This document shows, in pieces, positions 35,046 to 42,841 of a DNA stretch of 64,000 bases. Origin of the DNA: Hungatella sp. UBA4396 (GTDB lineage: Bacteria > Bacillota > Clostridia > Lachnospirales > Lachnospiraceae); assembly GCA_002389905.1 (NCBI GenBank), contig DGRE01000068.1, positions 1-64,000 of the forward strand. The letters run 5' to 3'. Both the position numbers and the translations under genes were made by a program. Under the pieces are notes generated by a model. It worked only from the letters and a program-made list of their open reading frames with translations. It made no database searches and was not told the DNA's origin. Each line of letters opens with the position of its first letter. Positions within the stretch are counted from its first letter, which is position 1.

Positions 35046-35912
35046 TTATTTTCCGATGGTTGTTACATCTTTGCCGAACCATTTTTCAGAAACGGTCTTT
35101 AATGTTCCGTCAGCGGCCATTGCCTCTAACTGTTCCTGAACCTGATCTCTTAAAGCTTCATTGCCCTTCTTAAAGCCTACGCCGTATTCCTCGGCAGCCA
35201 GGGCTTCTTCTAATATGATGAAATCTGCGTTTCTCTGTTCAATCTGATATCCTGCCACAATGACATCCATGGCAATGGCATCAACAGCACCCATTTCCAG
35301 ATCCATAAATGCGGTGTTGTAATCCGGTGTGGTCTGCAGGGTGCCAAATGTTCCTGTCAGCTCTGCATCGGACTGCAATGCCTTTTCCGCAGAGGAATCA
35401 GCCTGAACCTCTACCACTTTTCCTGCCAGATCAGCAAGGGTTTTGATGCCGGAATCTCCTTTTACTACAAATACCTGGCTGTTTTCCATATAGGGGGTTG
35501 TCCAGGTATAACCGTCTTCCCTTCCTGTTATGGTAAAGCCGTTCCAGATACAGTCCACATTTCCGGAGGTCAGTTCCATGTCCTTGGAATCCCATGCAAT
35601 GGGCTGGGGAACGTAGGTCTTTCCAAGGCGTTTTGCAACCTCCTGAGCCAGTTCTAAGTCAAATCCTGTGTATTCTCCGTCGTCTCCCACAAATCCCATA
35701 GGCGGGAAGTCCTGGTCAAACCCAACGGTAAATGTATCTGTTCCCTCTGCCGCAGCCTCGCTGGTTTCTCCTGACGCTGTAGTCTCTTCTGCCTTTGTCT
35801 GGGCGGTAGTTTCTGCTGCCGTAGTAACAGCTGCTTCCTTCTGTCCGGAACAACCTCCAAGAATCAGTGCCGCTCCCAGCAGTGCCGCTGCTTTCCAAAT
35901 CTTCTTTTTCAT
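35046..35912 (-). CDS. Amino acid ABC transporter substrate-binding lipoprotein
   Basis: Extracytoplasmic receptor of the importer. The 288-residue protein has a lipobox LGGC (about residue 21), an Ala/Thr/Glu-rich linker, then the SBP_bac_3 fold: FTVGFDQDFPPMGFVGDDGEYTGFDLELAQEVAKRLG, WDSKDMELTSGNVDCIWNGFT, and a C-terminal KKGNEALRDQVQEQLEAM. FPPMGF and GFDLEL are the classic signatures. The ligand is probably a polar amino acid. GAGGAGG precedes the ATG at 35912. First gene of the three-gene operon. Confidence 0.93.
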   Translation of the reverse strand: MKKKIWKAAALLGAALILGGCSGQKEAAVTTAAETTAQTKAEETTASGETSEAAAEGTDTFTVGFDQDFPPMGFVGDDGEYTGFDLELAQEVAKRLGKTYVPQPIAWDSKDMELTSGNVDCIWNGFTITGREDGYTWTTPYMENSQVFVVKGDSGIKTLADLAGKVVEVQADSSAEKALQSDAELTGTFGTLQTTPDYNTAFMDLEMGAVDAIAMDVIVAGYQIEQRNADFIILEEALAAEEYGVGFKKGNEALRDQVQEQLEAMAADGTLKTVSEKWFGKDVTTIGK

Positions 35913-35946
35913 AATTACTTCCTCCTCATTGTTTTCATGTGTTACC

Positions 35947-35975
35947 ATGGTAGCATAGTAAAGCGTTTCTGTAAA
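35947..35975 (-). promoter_or_regulatory. Promoter of the amino-acid ABC operon
   Basis: On the minus strand TTTACA (35970-35975), 17-base spacer, TACCAT (35947-35952). The -10 box lies in the palindrome TACCATGGTA (35943-35952), a possible regulator site. It is 35 bases before the start codon. Confidence 0.6.
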
Positions 35976-35997
35976 GAAGAAACTTTATAATTTCGCT

Positions 35998-37575
35998 TTA
36001 CCTTCCCATAAAACCCATAAAAAATATCAGAAGAAGCAGCCCTGCAAATACTCCAAAAGCCAGGGCAGGACTTACGGCTCTTTTTCCAGAAGACTTTTCC
36101 GGCTCTGCAAACATCCCCCAGGGGCTAAGTTCCAAAAGCCCGGGCAGGACGCATCCAAGACCTTCCCCTTCCAAAAAGTTTAAAAACTCCCTCCAGTCCC
36201 GTTCTAAAATACGTTTTCCATCCTTCCAGTCCTCCAGAGCTTCCCTCTTTTCCTTGGAAAAAAAGAACCCTTTTTTCTCTTCCTCCCCAGCGCTTTCCCT
36301 TTTCTTTAAATACTGCCGGTAAGCCTGGCGAAGCCCCTTATTGATAGCTTCCTGCAAATCGCCTGTAGTGTGATAAAGATTCATCATATAATAGTAGGTC
36401 TTATAGGCTGCCCTTGGCTCAAAAAGGCTTTTACGGATTCCTGTCCCAGCCCTTTTGTCTCTCTCCTGTCTGGCGGCTTCCTCCTGAATATATAAATCGA
36501 TCATCTTATCAACCGCGCTGCGCAGGTCAGAAGACAACTCCTTTTCCACGTTAGAAACAGAGGCATAGGTCTGGGATTTGATCGCCATGACTGCTGCCAG
36601 AAAACCGTAAAGCTCTCCGCTGCTTCCGCTGATCCCCGGTGCAGCAAATAAGTTTCCTCTGCGGCTTATGTACCCGGCAAATCTTTCTCCCGGTTCTAAA
36701 TCCCCCAGGGAATAGACCCGGTTCTTTCCCAGGGCAGAGATAGAGGCTTCCGCCCCATAAGCTTTTTCCTGCCCCGCCTTCATGTTCAGAGGAAACTCCA
36801 TTTCCATCCGGTCCGTGTACCGTTCATTTCTTATGACCCGTCCCTGGCCGTCAGGCTGATAGATAATTCCACGGCTTAAGCTCCCCTGGTTTACAGGATT
36901 TCGGATGCCTCCCTGAACTGGGAAATCCCCCGATTCCTCCTCAGCGCCTGTCTGTTCTTTAAATACACGATCCAACTCTCCCTGATCCGGTGAACGGCCC
37001 GTTACACTGCGGTAAAGGGCCGTATGCAGGGACCTTACGGAATCATGGGTCCCATAAGCTTTAAAAAGACCGTTCAGCTCTCCCAGGCGGGTATTTAAAA
37101 CCTTTGACAGAACTTCTGAAAGCATCTGGTCAAGGGCTCCAGGCTGTCCCTCCGTTATTTCCTGGTTCCCATAAAGGAGTATCTGCTCAAGGATCTTCTC
37201 ATACATGGCCCCAAGATTTAAAAGCTCAGACTCCAAAGAGATATCCAGGGAAACGGCCCAGTTTTGCAGACTCTTCCAGGCAAGCTCCAGTATTTCCCGG
37301 CCCTGTTTCTCCTCAGAAACAGCGGACTGATTCCGAAGCTGCCGATAGGGCCTGCTTTCCCTGGACAAGACAGCCTGGTCCTTGCCGGAATCTCCGGTGC
37401 TTTCCGGTTTGCTTTTATTTTCCTCTTCTTTTTGCACCATGGCTTCAATCAGCTTGCCGTCAGTCTGGATTTTCCCCATTTCCAGGGCTGCTTCTACATT
37501 TGGGGGAAACTCCTGGATTACCGGTTCCCCTCTGGATGTTCCGGCAGAGGATAAGTCCTGAGCCTTAATTTCCAT
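35998..37575 (-). CDS. Unknown protein with C-terminal membrane anchor
   Basis: 525 residues that I cannot place in any family. The protein is hydrophilic and largely helical, with a proline/charged N-terminus (residues 1-75), helical stretches such as ELNGLFKAYGTHDSVRSLHTALYRS, a Ser/Gly-rich central part, and KTYYYMMNLYHTTGDLQEAINKGLRQAY. One hydrophobic segment ends the chain (ALAFGVFAGLLLLIFFMGF, last 20 or so residues), with no signal peptide, so it is probably tail-anchored with a cytosolic body. AAGGAG precedes the ATG. It starts nine bases after pyrC, so it is co-transcribed with a pyrimidine gene although no link in function is evident. Confidence 0.75.
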   Translation of the reverse strand: MEIKAQDLSSAGTSRGEPVIQEFPPNVEAALEMGKIQTDGKLIEAMVQKEEENKSKPESTGDSGKDQAVLSRESRPYRQLRNQSAVSEEKQGREILELAWKSLQNWAVSLDISLESELLNLGAMYEKILEQILLYGNQEITEGQPGALDQMLSEVLSKVLNTRLGELNGLFKAYGTHDSVRSLHTALYRSVTGRSPDQGELDRVFKEQTGAEEESGDFPVQGGIRNPVNQGSLSRGIIYQPDGQGRVIRNERYTDRMEMEFPLNMKAGQEKAYGAEASISALGKNRVYSLGDLEPGERFAGYISRRGNLFAAPGISGSSGELYGFLAAVMAIKSQTYASVSNVEKELSSDLRSAVDKMIDLYIQEEAARQERDKRAGTGIRKSLFEPRAAYKTYYYMMNLYHTTGDLQEAINKGLRQAYRQYLKKRESAGEEEKKGFFFSKEKREALEDWKDGKRILERDWREFLNFLEGEGLGCVLPGLLELSPWGMFAEPEKSSGKRAVSPALAFGVFAGLLLLIFFMGFMGR

Positions 37576-37584
37576 ATTTTCTCC

Positions 37585-38874
37585 TTAATCTTTTTCGTCC
37601 TGGTAAACGATCTGACCGCTGCAGATGGTGTATTTCACCTTTCCAAACAGCTTCTCTCCTGTAAAGGGGGTATTAGAAGATTTTGATGCATATTCCCCTG
37701 CAATCCATTCTTCATTGGGATCAAAAATCACCAGATCGGCTGCTGCCCCTTCTTTTATGAACCCGGAATCCAGACGGTACAATCTGGCGGGATTGAGGCT
37801 CATCTTTTCCATAAGTTCCATCATGGTCAAATGACCGGGCCTTACCAGATTAGTCACAGCCAGTCCTAAGGCTGTTTCAAGTCCTGTAATCCCGCTGGGT
37901 GCTTCGGTTAAGGGTCTTTCCTTCTCTTCTTTGCTGTGGGGAGCGTGGTCTGTGGCAATGATATCAATGCTTCCATCCTTTAACCCCTGGATAATAGCCT
38001 GGCGGTCCTTTTCCGTTCTGAGAGGCGGATTCATCTTTGCCAGGGTGCCATACTTTAACACTGCTTCCTCTGTCAGGGTAAAGTGGTGGGGGGTCACTTC
38101 CGCATATACGTCAGCTCCCAGCTCCTTTGCAAGCTTTACCATTTTTACGGAAGCCGCAGAGCTGATGTGCTGAATGTCTATGGTGGCACCTGTATGGAGA
38201 GCGATCATGCAGTCCCTTGCCACAAGGCTGTCCTCTGCCAGAGCAGGGGAACCGTAGATACCAAGCTGTTCGGACACCTTTCCGTGGTTGATTCCGTTAT
38301 TTTTAATAAATGCAGGCACTTCCTCATGAAAGCTTAAAGGAAGGTCCAGCTCTGCCGCCCGCTCCATGGCTTCCTTAACCAAAGCTTCATCTAAAAGGGG
38401 AATTCCATCATCTGTAAAGCCTGCAGCTCCCTTGGCTTTTAACAAAGCCATATCCGTCAGTTCCTTCCCCTGGAGTCCCTTTGACACGGCTGCTGCCTGG
38501 AGCACGTGGATTCCTGTCTTTTTTCCTTCTTCTATTATATATTGAAGAGTTTCTTCATTGTCTACGGGAGGCTTTGTATTGGCCATGCAGACTACGGTGG
38601 TAAAACCGCCCTTTGCCGCTGCCCTGGCCCCTGTATAGATATCTTCCTTGTAGGTAAATCCGGGGTCACGGAAATGAACGTGGACGTCGATCAGCCCAGG
38701 TGCTGCCACAAGGCCTGTTCCATCAATCACTACATCCTCTTTAGAAACCGAATCCCGGTTGATGGAAAGAGATTCCCCTATTGAAACAATCTTCCCGTCT
38801 TTTATACAGATATCTCCATCCCGTTCCAGCCCGCTTCCAGGGTCTACCAGGTGGGCATTTTTAATCCATATCAT
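37585..38874 (-). CDS. pyrC: Dihydroorotase
   Basis: Zinc amidohydrolase of pyrimidine synthesis, converting carbamoyl-aspartate to dihydroorotate. The 429-residue class I enzyme has the metal motif DVHVHFRDPGFTYKEDI (about residues 59-75), NTKPPVDN, LSFHEEVP, HISSAASVKMVK and the C-terminal-domain aspartate in DIIATDHAPHSKEEK. All catalytic residues are present, and length is normal for class I. AGAGGAAAAAAGG precedes the ATG. Other pyr genes are not nearby. Confidence 0.95.
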   Translation of the reverse strand: MIWIKNAHLVDPGSGLERDGDICIKDGKIVSIGESLSINRDSVSKEDVVIDGTGLVAAPGLIDVHVHFRDPGFTYKEDIYTGARAAAKGGFTTVVCMANTKPPVDNEETLQYIIEEGKKTGIHVLQAAAVSKGLQGKELTDMALLKAKGAAGFTDDGIPLLDEALVKEAMERAAELDLPLSFHEEVPAFIKNNGINHGKVSEQLGIYGSPALAEDSLVARDCMIALHTGATIDIQHISSAASVKMVKLAKELGADVYAEVTPHHFTLTEEAVLKYGTLAKMNPPLRTEKDRQAIIQGLKDGSIDIIATDHAPHSKEEKERPLTEAPSGITGLETALGLAVTNLVRPGHLTMMELMEKMSLNPARLYRLDSGFIKEGAAADLVIFDPNEEWIAGEYASKSSNTPFTGEKLFGKVKYTICSGQIVYQDEKD

Positions 38875-38918
38875 CCTTTTTTCCTCTCTTCCTTCTCTAT
38901 GGTATTCTGCTGCAATTT

Positions 38919-39635
38919 TCAGCTGATTTCGAAACTGTCTCCATCCTGTTGAATTACAGCAATTCTTTCCCGGTAAGGGGCGGAAACCTCCATTTCCTTA
39001 AGCCTTTCAATTACGGAAAAATCTCCCCAGCAATGCATGGGAAATGCATGGGCTGCAAAAGCTTTTCTCATAAATTCATCAAAGCCCAGGTAAAAGTTTT
39101 TTTCCTGCCTGGGGTCTAAGGGGAGAAAAGCCACATCCATATGTGCGCCTGCCAGCTTGTCCATTTCCGCTGAAAACTGTTTTGCCATGTCTTCATTCCA
39201 GCTCTCCGGTTCACCTTCCCATCTCCAGTGGTTTAAGTCTCCGGCATGGTAAATGGTTTTTCCCTCGGCTTTTATAAGAAAAGCGACGCCTTCATCGGTG
39301 GAGCGGAAGGTCTGCACCTGTACTTCCTTCCCCGCCTCAGAAATGCTTAAATGGTATATTTTTCCCGGCTCTACAGCGGTGACACGTTCTGAAATTTCTT
39401 TGGAGAACTGCTTTCTTTCTATGTCATCTGACAGGACATACCGGACACTTTCATGAATTTTCTGAAATTCCATTATTTTTGATGAATAGTGATCCCCATG
39501 ACGGTGGCTGGCAAATACCAGAAGAGGCTTATGTGTCGGAAATTCCGGCAGTGTTCCCTCTGTATAATCAAACAAAAGGCACATGGTATCAAGTTCCACC
39601 AGGAAGGAGCTGTGATGGATAAATGTAATCTTCAT
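38919..39635 (-). CDS. Metallo-beta-lactamase-fold hydrolase (UlaG-like)
   Basis: 238-residue MBL-fold protein. The metal motif is ASHRHGDHYS (HxHxDH, about residues 43-48). IYHAGDLNHWRW carries the next His and Asp, and AFPMHCWGDF near the C-terminus the last His. The N-terminal FIHHSSFLVEL is common in UlaG-like lactonases and phosphodiesterases. Substrate unknown. AAAGGAGG precedes the ATG; 44 bases separate it from pyrC. Confidence 0.82.
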   Translation of the reverse strand: MKITFIHHSSFLVELDTMCLLFDYTEGTLPEFPTHKPLLVFASHRHGDHYSSKIMEFQKIHESVRYVLSDDIERKQFSKEISERVTAVEPGKIYHLSISEAGKEVQVQTFRSTDEGVAFLIKAEGKTIYHAGDLNHWRWEGEPESWNEDMAKQFSAEMDKLAGAHMDVAFLPLDPRQEKNFYLGFDEFMRKAFAAHAFPMHCWGDFSVIERLKEMEVSAPYRERIAVIQQDGDSFEIS

Positions 39636-39767
39636 CTGAAATGACCTCCTTTTAAATTTCTTTAGAAAATTATATCACAGAAGCGGCTGCTCTGCATAGA
39701 ATTGTAAACGGAATGCCCTTTATTTTTCGCGTAAAAAGAGACATTGCCGGGGGTGTTAAAATGAAAA

Positions 39768-39797
39768 GGCGGAGACAATTGTCTCCGCCCTGATTTT
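39768..39797. terminator. Terminator after the small lipoprotein gene
   Basis: Perfect palindrome with arms GGCGGAGACAA and TTGTCTCCGCC and no loop bases. TTTT follows on the minus strand and TTTTTTT on the plus side six bases later. Confidence 0.75.
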
Positions 39798-39826
39798 TTT
39801 GCATCCTGATTCACTTATCCTGCTGC

Positions 39827-40024
39827 CTATTTTGCGGCAGTTTCTGATTCTTCCGCCGGAGATTCTCCTGTTTTTTCGGTTGGTCCTGAAACAGCATCGG
39901 CTGTAGTCTCAGCTGTTGTTGCCGCTGTTGCAGGCTCAGGTTTACTGCCGCCGCATGCGGAAATCATGGTCATAGTCAATATGGATGCACTTATAAGTAC
40001 AAGTTTTTTTGATGTTAATTTCAC
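39827..40024 (-). CDS. Very small lipoprotein
   Basis: 65 residues: signal peptide with lipobox ISAC (Cys about residue 24), then an Ala/Thr/Glu/Ser tail without predicted structure (PEPATAATTAETTADAVSG). It starts at GTG with AAGGAGGAG upstream and is followed by a strong terminator, so it is probably a real gene. Such proteins are linker-like surface lipoproteins; function unknown. The sequence resembles the linkers of the binding lipoproteins elsewhere in this window. Confidence 0.65.
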   Translation of the reverse strand: MKLTSKKLVLISASILTMTMISACGGSKPEPATAATTAETTADAVSGPTEKTGESPAEESETAAK

Positions 40025-40150
40025 AATAATTCTCCTCCTTATGACTGCACGGATTAATTAACTTTTATGTATCCATGAAGTCCGATATCAAGTCTAGCAC
40101 TATAAACAGCTAAAGTCAATTGATATGGCATGATTTCAAGCCATTGTCCA

Positions 40151-40179
40151 TTGTGAATTGCTCTCATTCCTGCTATAAT
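40151..40179 (+). promoter_or_regulatory. Promoter of the nitroreductase gene
   Basis: TTGTGA (40151-40156), 17-base spacer, TATAAT (40174-40179), 48 bases before the start codon. Confidence 0.7.
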
Positions 40180-40227
40180 TTTATTTAAAGATACAAATAA
40201 AATCTAAACTACCAGGAGGAATTGTAT

Positions 40228-40797
40228 ATGCTGAAAGACTTAGTTACCAAATGCCGTACCTACCGCCGTTTTTATGAGGAGGAATCCATTTCACTGGAAG
40301 ATTTGAGAGATCTGGTGGATTTAGCCAGACTGACTCCCTCCTCTGCCAATTCCCAGGCTTTAAAGTTCCGGCTGTGCAATACACCGGAAGAAAATGCAAA
40401 GGTATTTCATACTCTTTCCTGGGCCGGTGCCCTGTCTGAGTGGAAAGGACCGGAAGAAGGAGAGCGCCCCTCTGCTTATATCGTCATCCTGTGCGACCTT
40501 TCCCTTGGAAAGAACAAGCTTTATGACGACGGAATTACCGCTCAGACCATGATGCTTGGGGCGGTGGAAAAAGGGTATGGAGGCTGTATCCTTGCGACCG
40601 TGCAAAGGGAAAAGCTTGCAAGAGCCTTGGGTATCGATATTTCCCGTTACTCTGTTGATCTGGTTCTGGCACTTGGAAAGCCTAAGGAAGAGGTTGTCCT
40701 GGTTCCCATGAAGGAGGACGGAGATGTCCGCTATTATAGGGATGAAAATCAGGTGCATTACGTTCCGAAGAGAGAGCTTGACGATATTATTTTCTAA
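40228..40797 (+). CDS. Nitroreductase-family flavoprotein
   Basis: FMN-dependent oxidoreductase. The 189-residue protein has the FMN-binding CRTYRRFYEEESIS near the N-terminus, LTPSSANSQALKFRL (residues 35-50), GITAQTMMLGAVEKGYGGCILA (about 110-130) and VLALGKPKEEVVLVP. Family length is normal. The start at 40228 has AGGAGG eight bases upstream; an in-frame TTG at 40222 is less likely. Natural substrate unknown. Confidence 0.87.
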   Translation: MLKDLVTKCRTYRRFYEEESISLEDLRDLVDLARLTPSSANSQALKFRLCNTPEENAKVFHTLSWAGALSEWKGPEEGERPSAYIVILCDLSLGKNKLYDDGITAQTMMLGAVEKGYGGCILATVQREKLARALGIDISRYSVDLVLALGKPKEEVVLVPMKEDGDVRYYRDENQVHYVPKRELDDIIF

Positions 40798-40868
40798 ACT
40801 TGGCAGGTATTTTAAAAGCAGCCGGTTTCCTGATCATTCAGAGCCGGCTGTTTTCTTCATTCTTTATT

Positions 40869-41249
40869 CTAAAAATGCTGTCCGCATTTGGGGCAGTATT
40901 CGAAGTTTTCGGATGTTTCATATCCGCAGCTTGAACACCTTTTATAATTCCACTCATCCGCCCTATGCCCGGACTGTACCAGGGTTAAATCCTGCTCGCT
41001 GATATCTGCAGACTCTCTGCGGCTAATCTGCTTTCCCTTTTCCGGGTTCAGTTCGTAAACGGTATTACAACAGGACATCTGAACGTAATAATGACGGTTC
41101 CATTTTATAATAGGGATGAAGAAAATGCTGAAATAGCTATAGGTCATGAATACCTGATATCTGCCATAACCTTCACACTGGCCGCAGATGATTGTTTTTG
41201 TGTAATCAAGTAATTTTCTTCCCTGGCTTATGCCGAATATAAATAACAT
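40869..41249 (-). CDS. Zinc-ribbon protein
   Basis: 126 residues with a C-terminal zinc ribbon CSSCGYETSENFEYCPKCGQ (CxxC...CxxC). An N-terminal CGQC and CC pair, in IICGQCEGYGRYQ and MSCCNTVYEL, suggests a second ribbon. The YSYFSIFFIPIIKW segment is hydrophobic. This layout fits the zinc_ribbon_15-type proteins of Firmicutes. Start at 41249 with AGGAGG five bases upstream. Function unknown. Confidence 0.75.
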   Translation of the reverse strand: MLFIFGISQGRKLLDYTKTIICGQCEGYGRYQVFMTYSYFSIFFIPIIKWNRHYYVQMSCCNTVYELNPEKGKQISRRESADISEQDLTLVQSGHRADEWNYKRCSSCGYETSENFEYCPKCGQHF

Positions 41250-41360
41250 AGCGTCCTCCTGAAATTGGAATTTTCCATGGCCTGTGGCTAACACTTGATC
41301 GCATTGGTTACATTCCCACCACCACCACAAACATTGGTTGGATAAAGTTGTATAATAAAG

Positions 41361-41415
41361 CGAGGTATGTTGCCATAATACTATAAAGCAACTGCAAGTA
41401 ACTTTTCACACCTCG
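41361..41415. repeat. Nested inverted repeat upstream of the zinc-ribbon gene
   Basis: CGAGGTATG pairs with CACACCTCG (one mismatch), with an inner GTTGC/GCAAC. It lies in the 306-base gap between divergent genes, about 110 bases upstream of the zinc-ribbon start. No T-run; role unknown. Confidence 0.4.
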
Positions 41416-41506
41416 AAGAAGTAAGTATAGAAAATATAGCATATTCGGTTCATCATTGCAATGGATATTGATTTTAATAAAATTGAAGGTATCGTGCATA
41501 GAAAAC

Positions 41507-41544
41507 TTGACAACGGGCAGATTAGTAACTATAATAGTTACTAA
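41507..41544 (+). promoter_or_regulatory. Consensus promoter and palindromic operator of the Rrf2 gene
   Basis: TTGACA (41507-41512), 17-base spacer, TATAAT (41530-41535): a full consensus promoter. A perfect 23-base palindrome (41522-41544, arms TTAGTAACTAT and ATAGTTACTAA around one A) covers the -10 box and runs to the ribosome site. The encoded Rrf2 protein is the likely ligand, giving strong autorepression. Confidence 0.85.
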
Positions 41545-41555
41545 AGGTGGTGCTT

Positions 41556-41966
41556 ATGTACTCTACAAAATTATCGGTTAGTATACACATTATGTGTTTA
41601 ATTGCATTGACCAACACGCAGCCTGTTACATCGGAGTATATTGCTTCCAGCATTAATACCAATCCGGCGCTTGTCCGGCGTTTGATGAGCCGGTTAAGAA
41701 AAGCACAGTTGATTGAAACCAGTACAAGAGTCGGTATTACAGGGCTTGCAAAAAAGGAAGAAGATATTACACTTCTGGATATATTTGAGGCCGTGGAGGA
41801 AAAATCGGACTTGTTTGGCATACACAGTAATACCAATCACAAATGCCCTGTAGGGGCAAAGATTGAAAGTACCTTGAAGCATTTATATAGCAATATTCAA
41901 GGTGCAGCAGAAAATGAGATGTCCGCCATTACATTGGCTGACATCTCAAAAGAATTCATCCAATAA
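41556..41966 (+). CDS. Rrf2-family transcriptional regulator (YwnA-like)
   Basis: 136-residue winged-helix repressor: SVSIHIMCLIALTNTQPVTSEYIASSINTNPALVRRLMSRLRKAQL is the Rrf2 DNA-binding region and ITLLDIFEAVEE the dimer helix. It lacks the three-Cys iron-sulfur cluster loop of IscR/NsrR; only one Cys (HKCPVG) is present, which suggests redox or ligand sensing without a cluster. Start at 41556 after AAAGGTGG; a GTG at 41547 is in-frame but overlaps the site. The FMN reductase gene follows 81 bases later and is the likely target. Confidence 0.87.
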   Translation: MYSTKLSVSIHIMCLIALTNTQPVTSEYIASSINTNPALVRRLMSRLRKAQLIETSTRVGITGLAKKEEDITLLDIFEAVEEKSDLFGIHSNTNHKCPVGAKIESTLKHLYSNIQGAAENEMSAITLADISKEFIQ

Positions 41967-42047
41967 ACCCCCAGTTTATCCGCACCAGATTCACAGTATG
42001 CAATCAGTAATCTTTAAAAAATAATTATATAACGGAGGTATGTAATC

Positions 42048-42596
42048 ATGAGTAAAACAATTGGAATCATTACAGGCAGTTTGAGAAAGAACTCTTTTTC
42101 CGGAAGCATTGCCGAGTATGTGAAGAACCACGCTCCAGCAGGAGTGGTATTTAAAACTATTGATATCAGCCAACTTCCTCTTTATAATCAGGATTATGAC
42201 GGTGCTGATCCGGAAGAATACACCACATTCCGCAATGAAGTACTAACTTTGGATGGCGTACTCTTCATCACGCCAGAACATAACCGTTCCATTCCTGCTG
42301 CACTGAAAAATGCATTGGATGTAGGGTCCCGTCCTTATGGAAAAAATGTTTGGAATGGTAAACCAGGGGCTGTTATCAGCCAGTCTCCCGGAGGAATCGG
42401 TGGTTTTGGAGCAAATCACCACCTGCGTCAGGTGCTCGCTTTTCTGAATGTTTTAACCTTAGCTCAGCCGGAAGCGTATATTGGTTCTTACCACACCTTA
42501 ATCGATGAAAATGGCTCTTTAAGCAATGCGGATACAAAAGCGTTCCTTGACAGCTTTTTAAGCTCTTTCATATCTTGGATGGAGAAGGTTTCTTGA
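42048..42596 (+). CDS. NADPH-dependent FMN reductase / quinone reductase
   Basis: Flavodoxin-fold oxidoreductase of 182 residues. It begins TIGIITGSLRKNSFSGSIAEYV (phosphate-binding GSLRKNS) and has LPLYNQD, VLFITPEHNRSIPAALKNALDVGSRP (family signature) and SQSPGGIGGFGANHHLRQVL. GGAGG precedes the ATG. Preceded by an Rrf2 regulator, a pairing common for quinone or electrophile stress response, so it probably reduces azo compounds or quinones. Confidence 0.88.
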   Translation: MSKTIGIITGSLRKNSFSGSIAEYVKNHAPAGVVFKTIDISQLPLYNQDYDGADPEEYTTFRNEVLTLDGVLFITPEHNRSIPAALKNALDVGSRPYGKNVWNGKPGAVISQSPGGIGGFGANHHLRQVLAFLNVLTLAQPEAYIGSYHTLIDENGSLSNADTKAFLDSFLSSFISWMEKVS

Positions 42597-42676
42597 CTTT
42601 TATTTTAAAGGGAAACTGGACTCCTTTGGAGACCCCGTTGAGCGTGTCATGGCTTCGCCATCCCCACTCAACGTAA

Positions 42677-42717
42677 AAGACGGGCTATCAGCTTTGCGCC
42701 GATAGTCCGTCTTTTGT
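42677..42717 (+). terminator. Terminator after the FMN reductase gene
   Basis: Arms AAAAGACGG-CTATC-GC and GC-GATAG-CCGTCTTTT with a short loop, ending in TTTT. An additional hairpin (GTTGAG...CTCAAC with inner ATGGC-TTCG-CCAT) lies at about 42638-42676. Confidence 0.8.
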
Positions 42718-42841
42718 TGTCACATTCCGCTTGCCGACTGCCCAAACTGAATGTTCCTTGATACTTCTTTATTGGGTATAAGCTAACGAACCAGTTCTCT
42801 ATATTTTTGCAATCATATCTTCAAATATAAAGCAGATTAAA

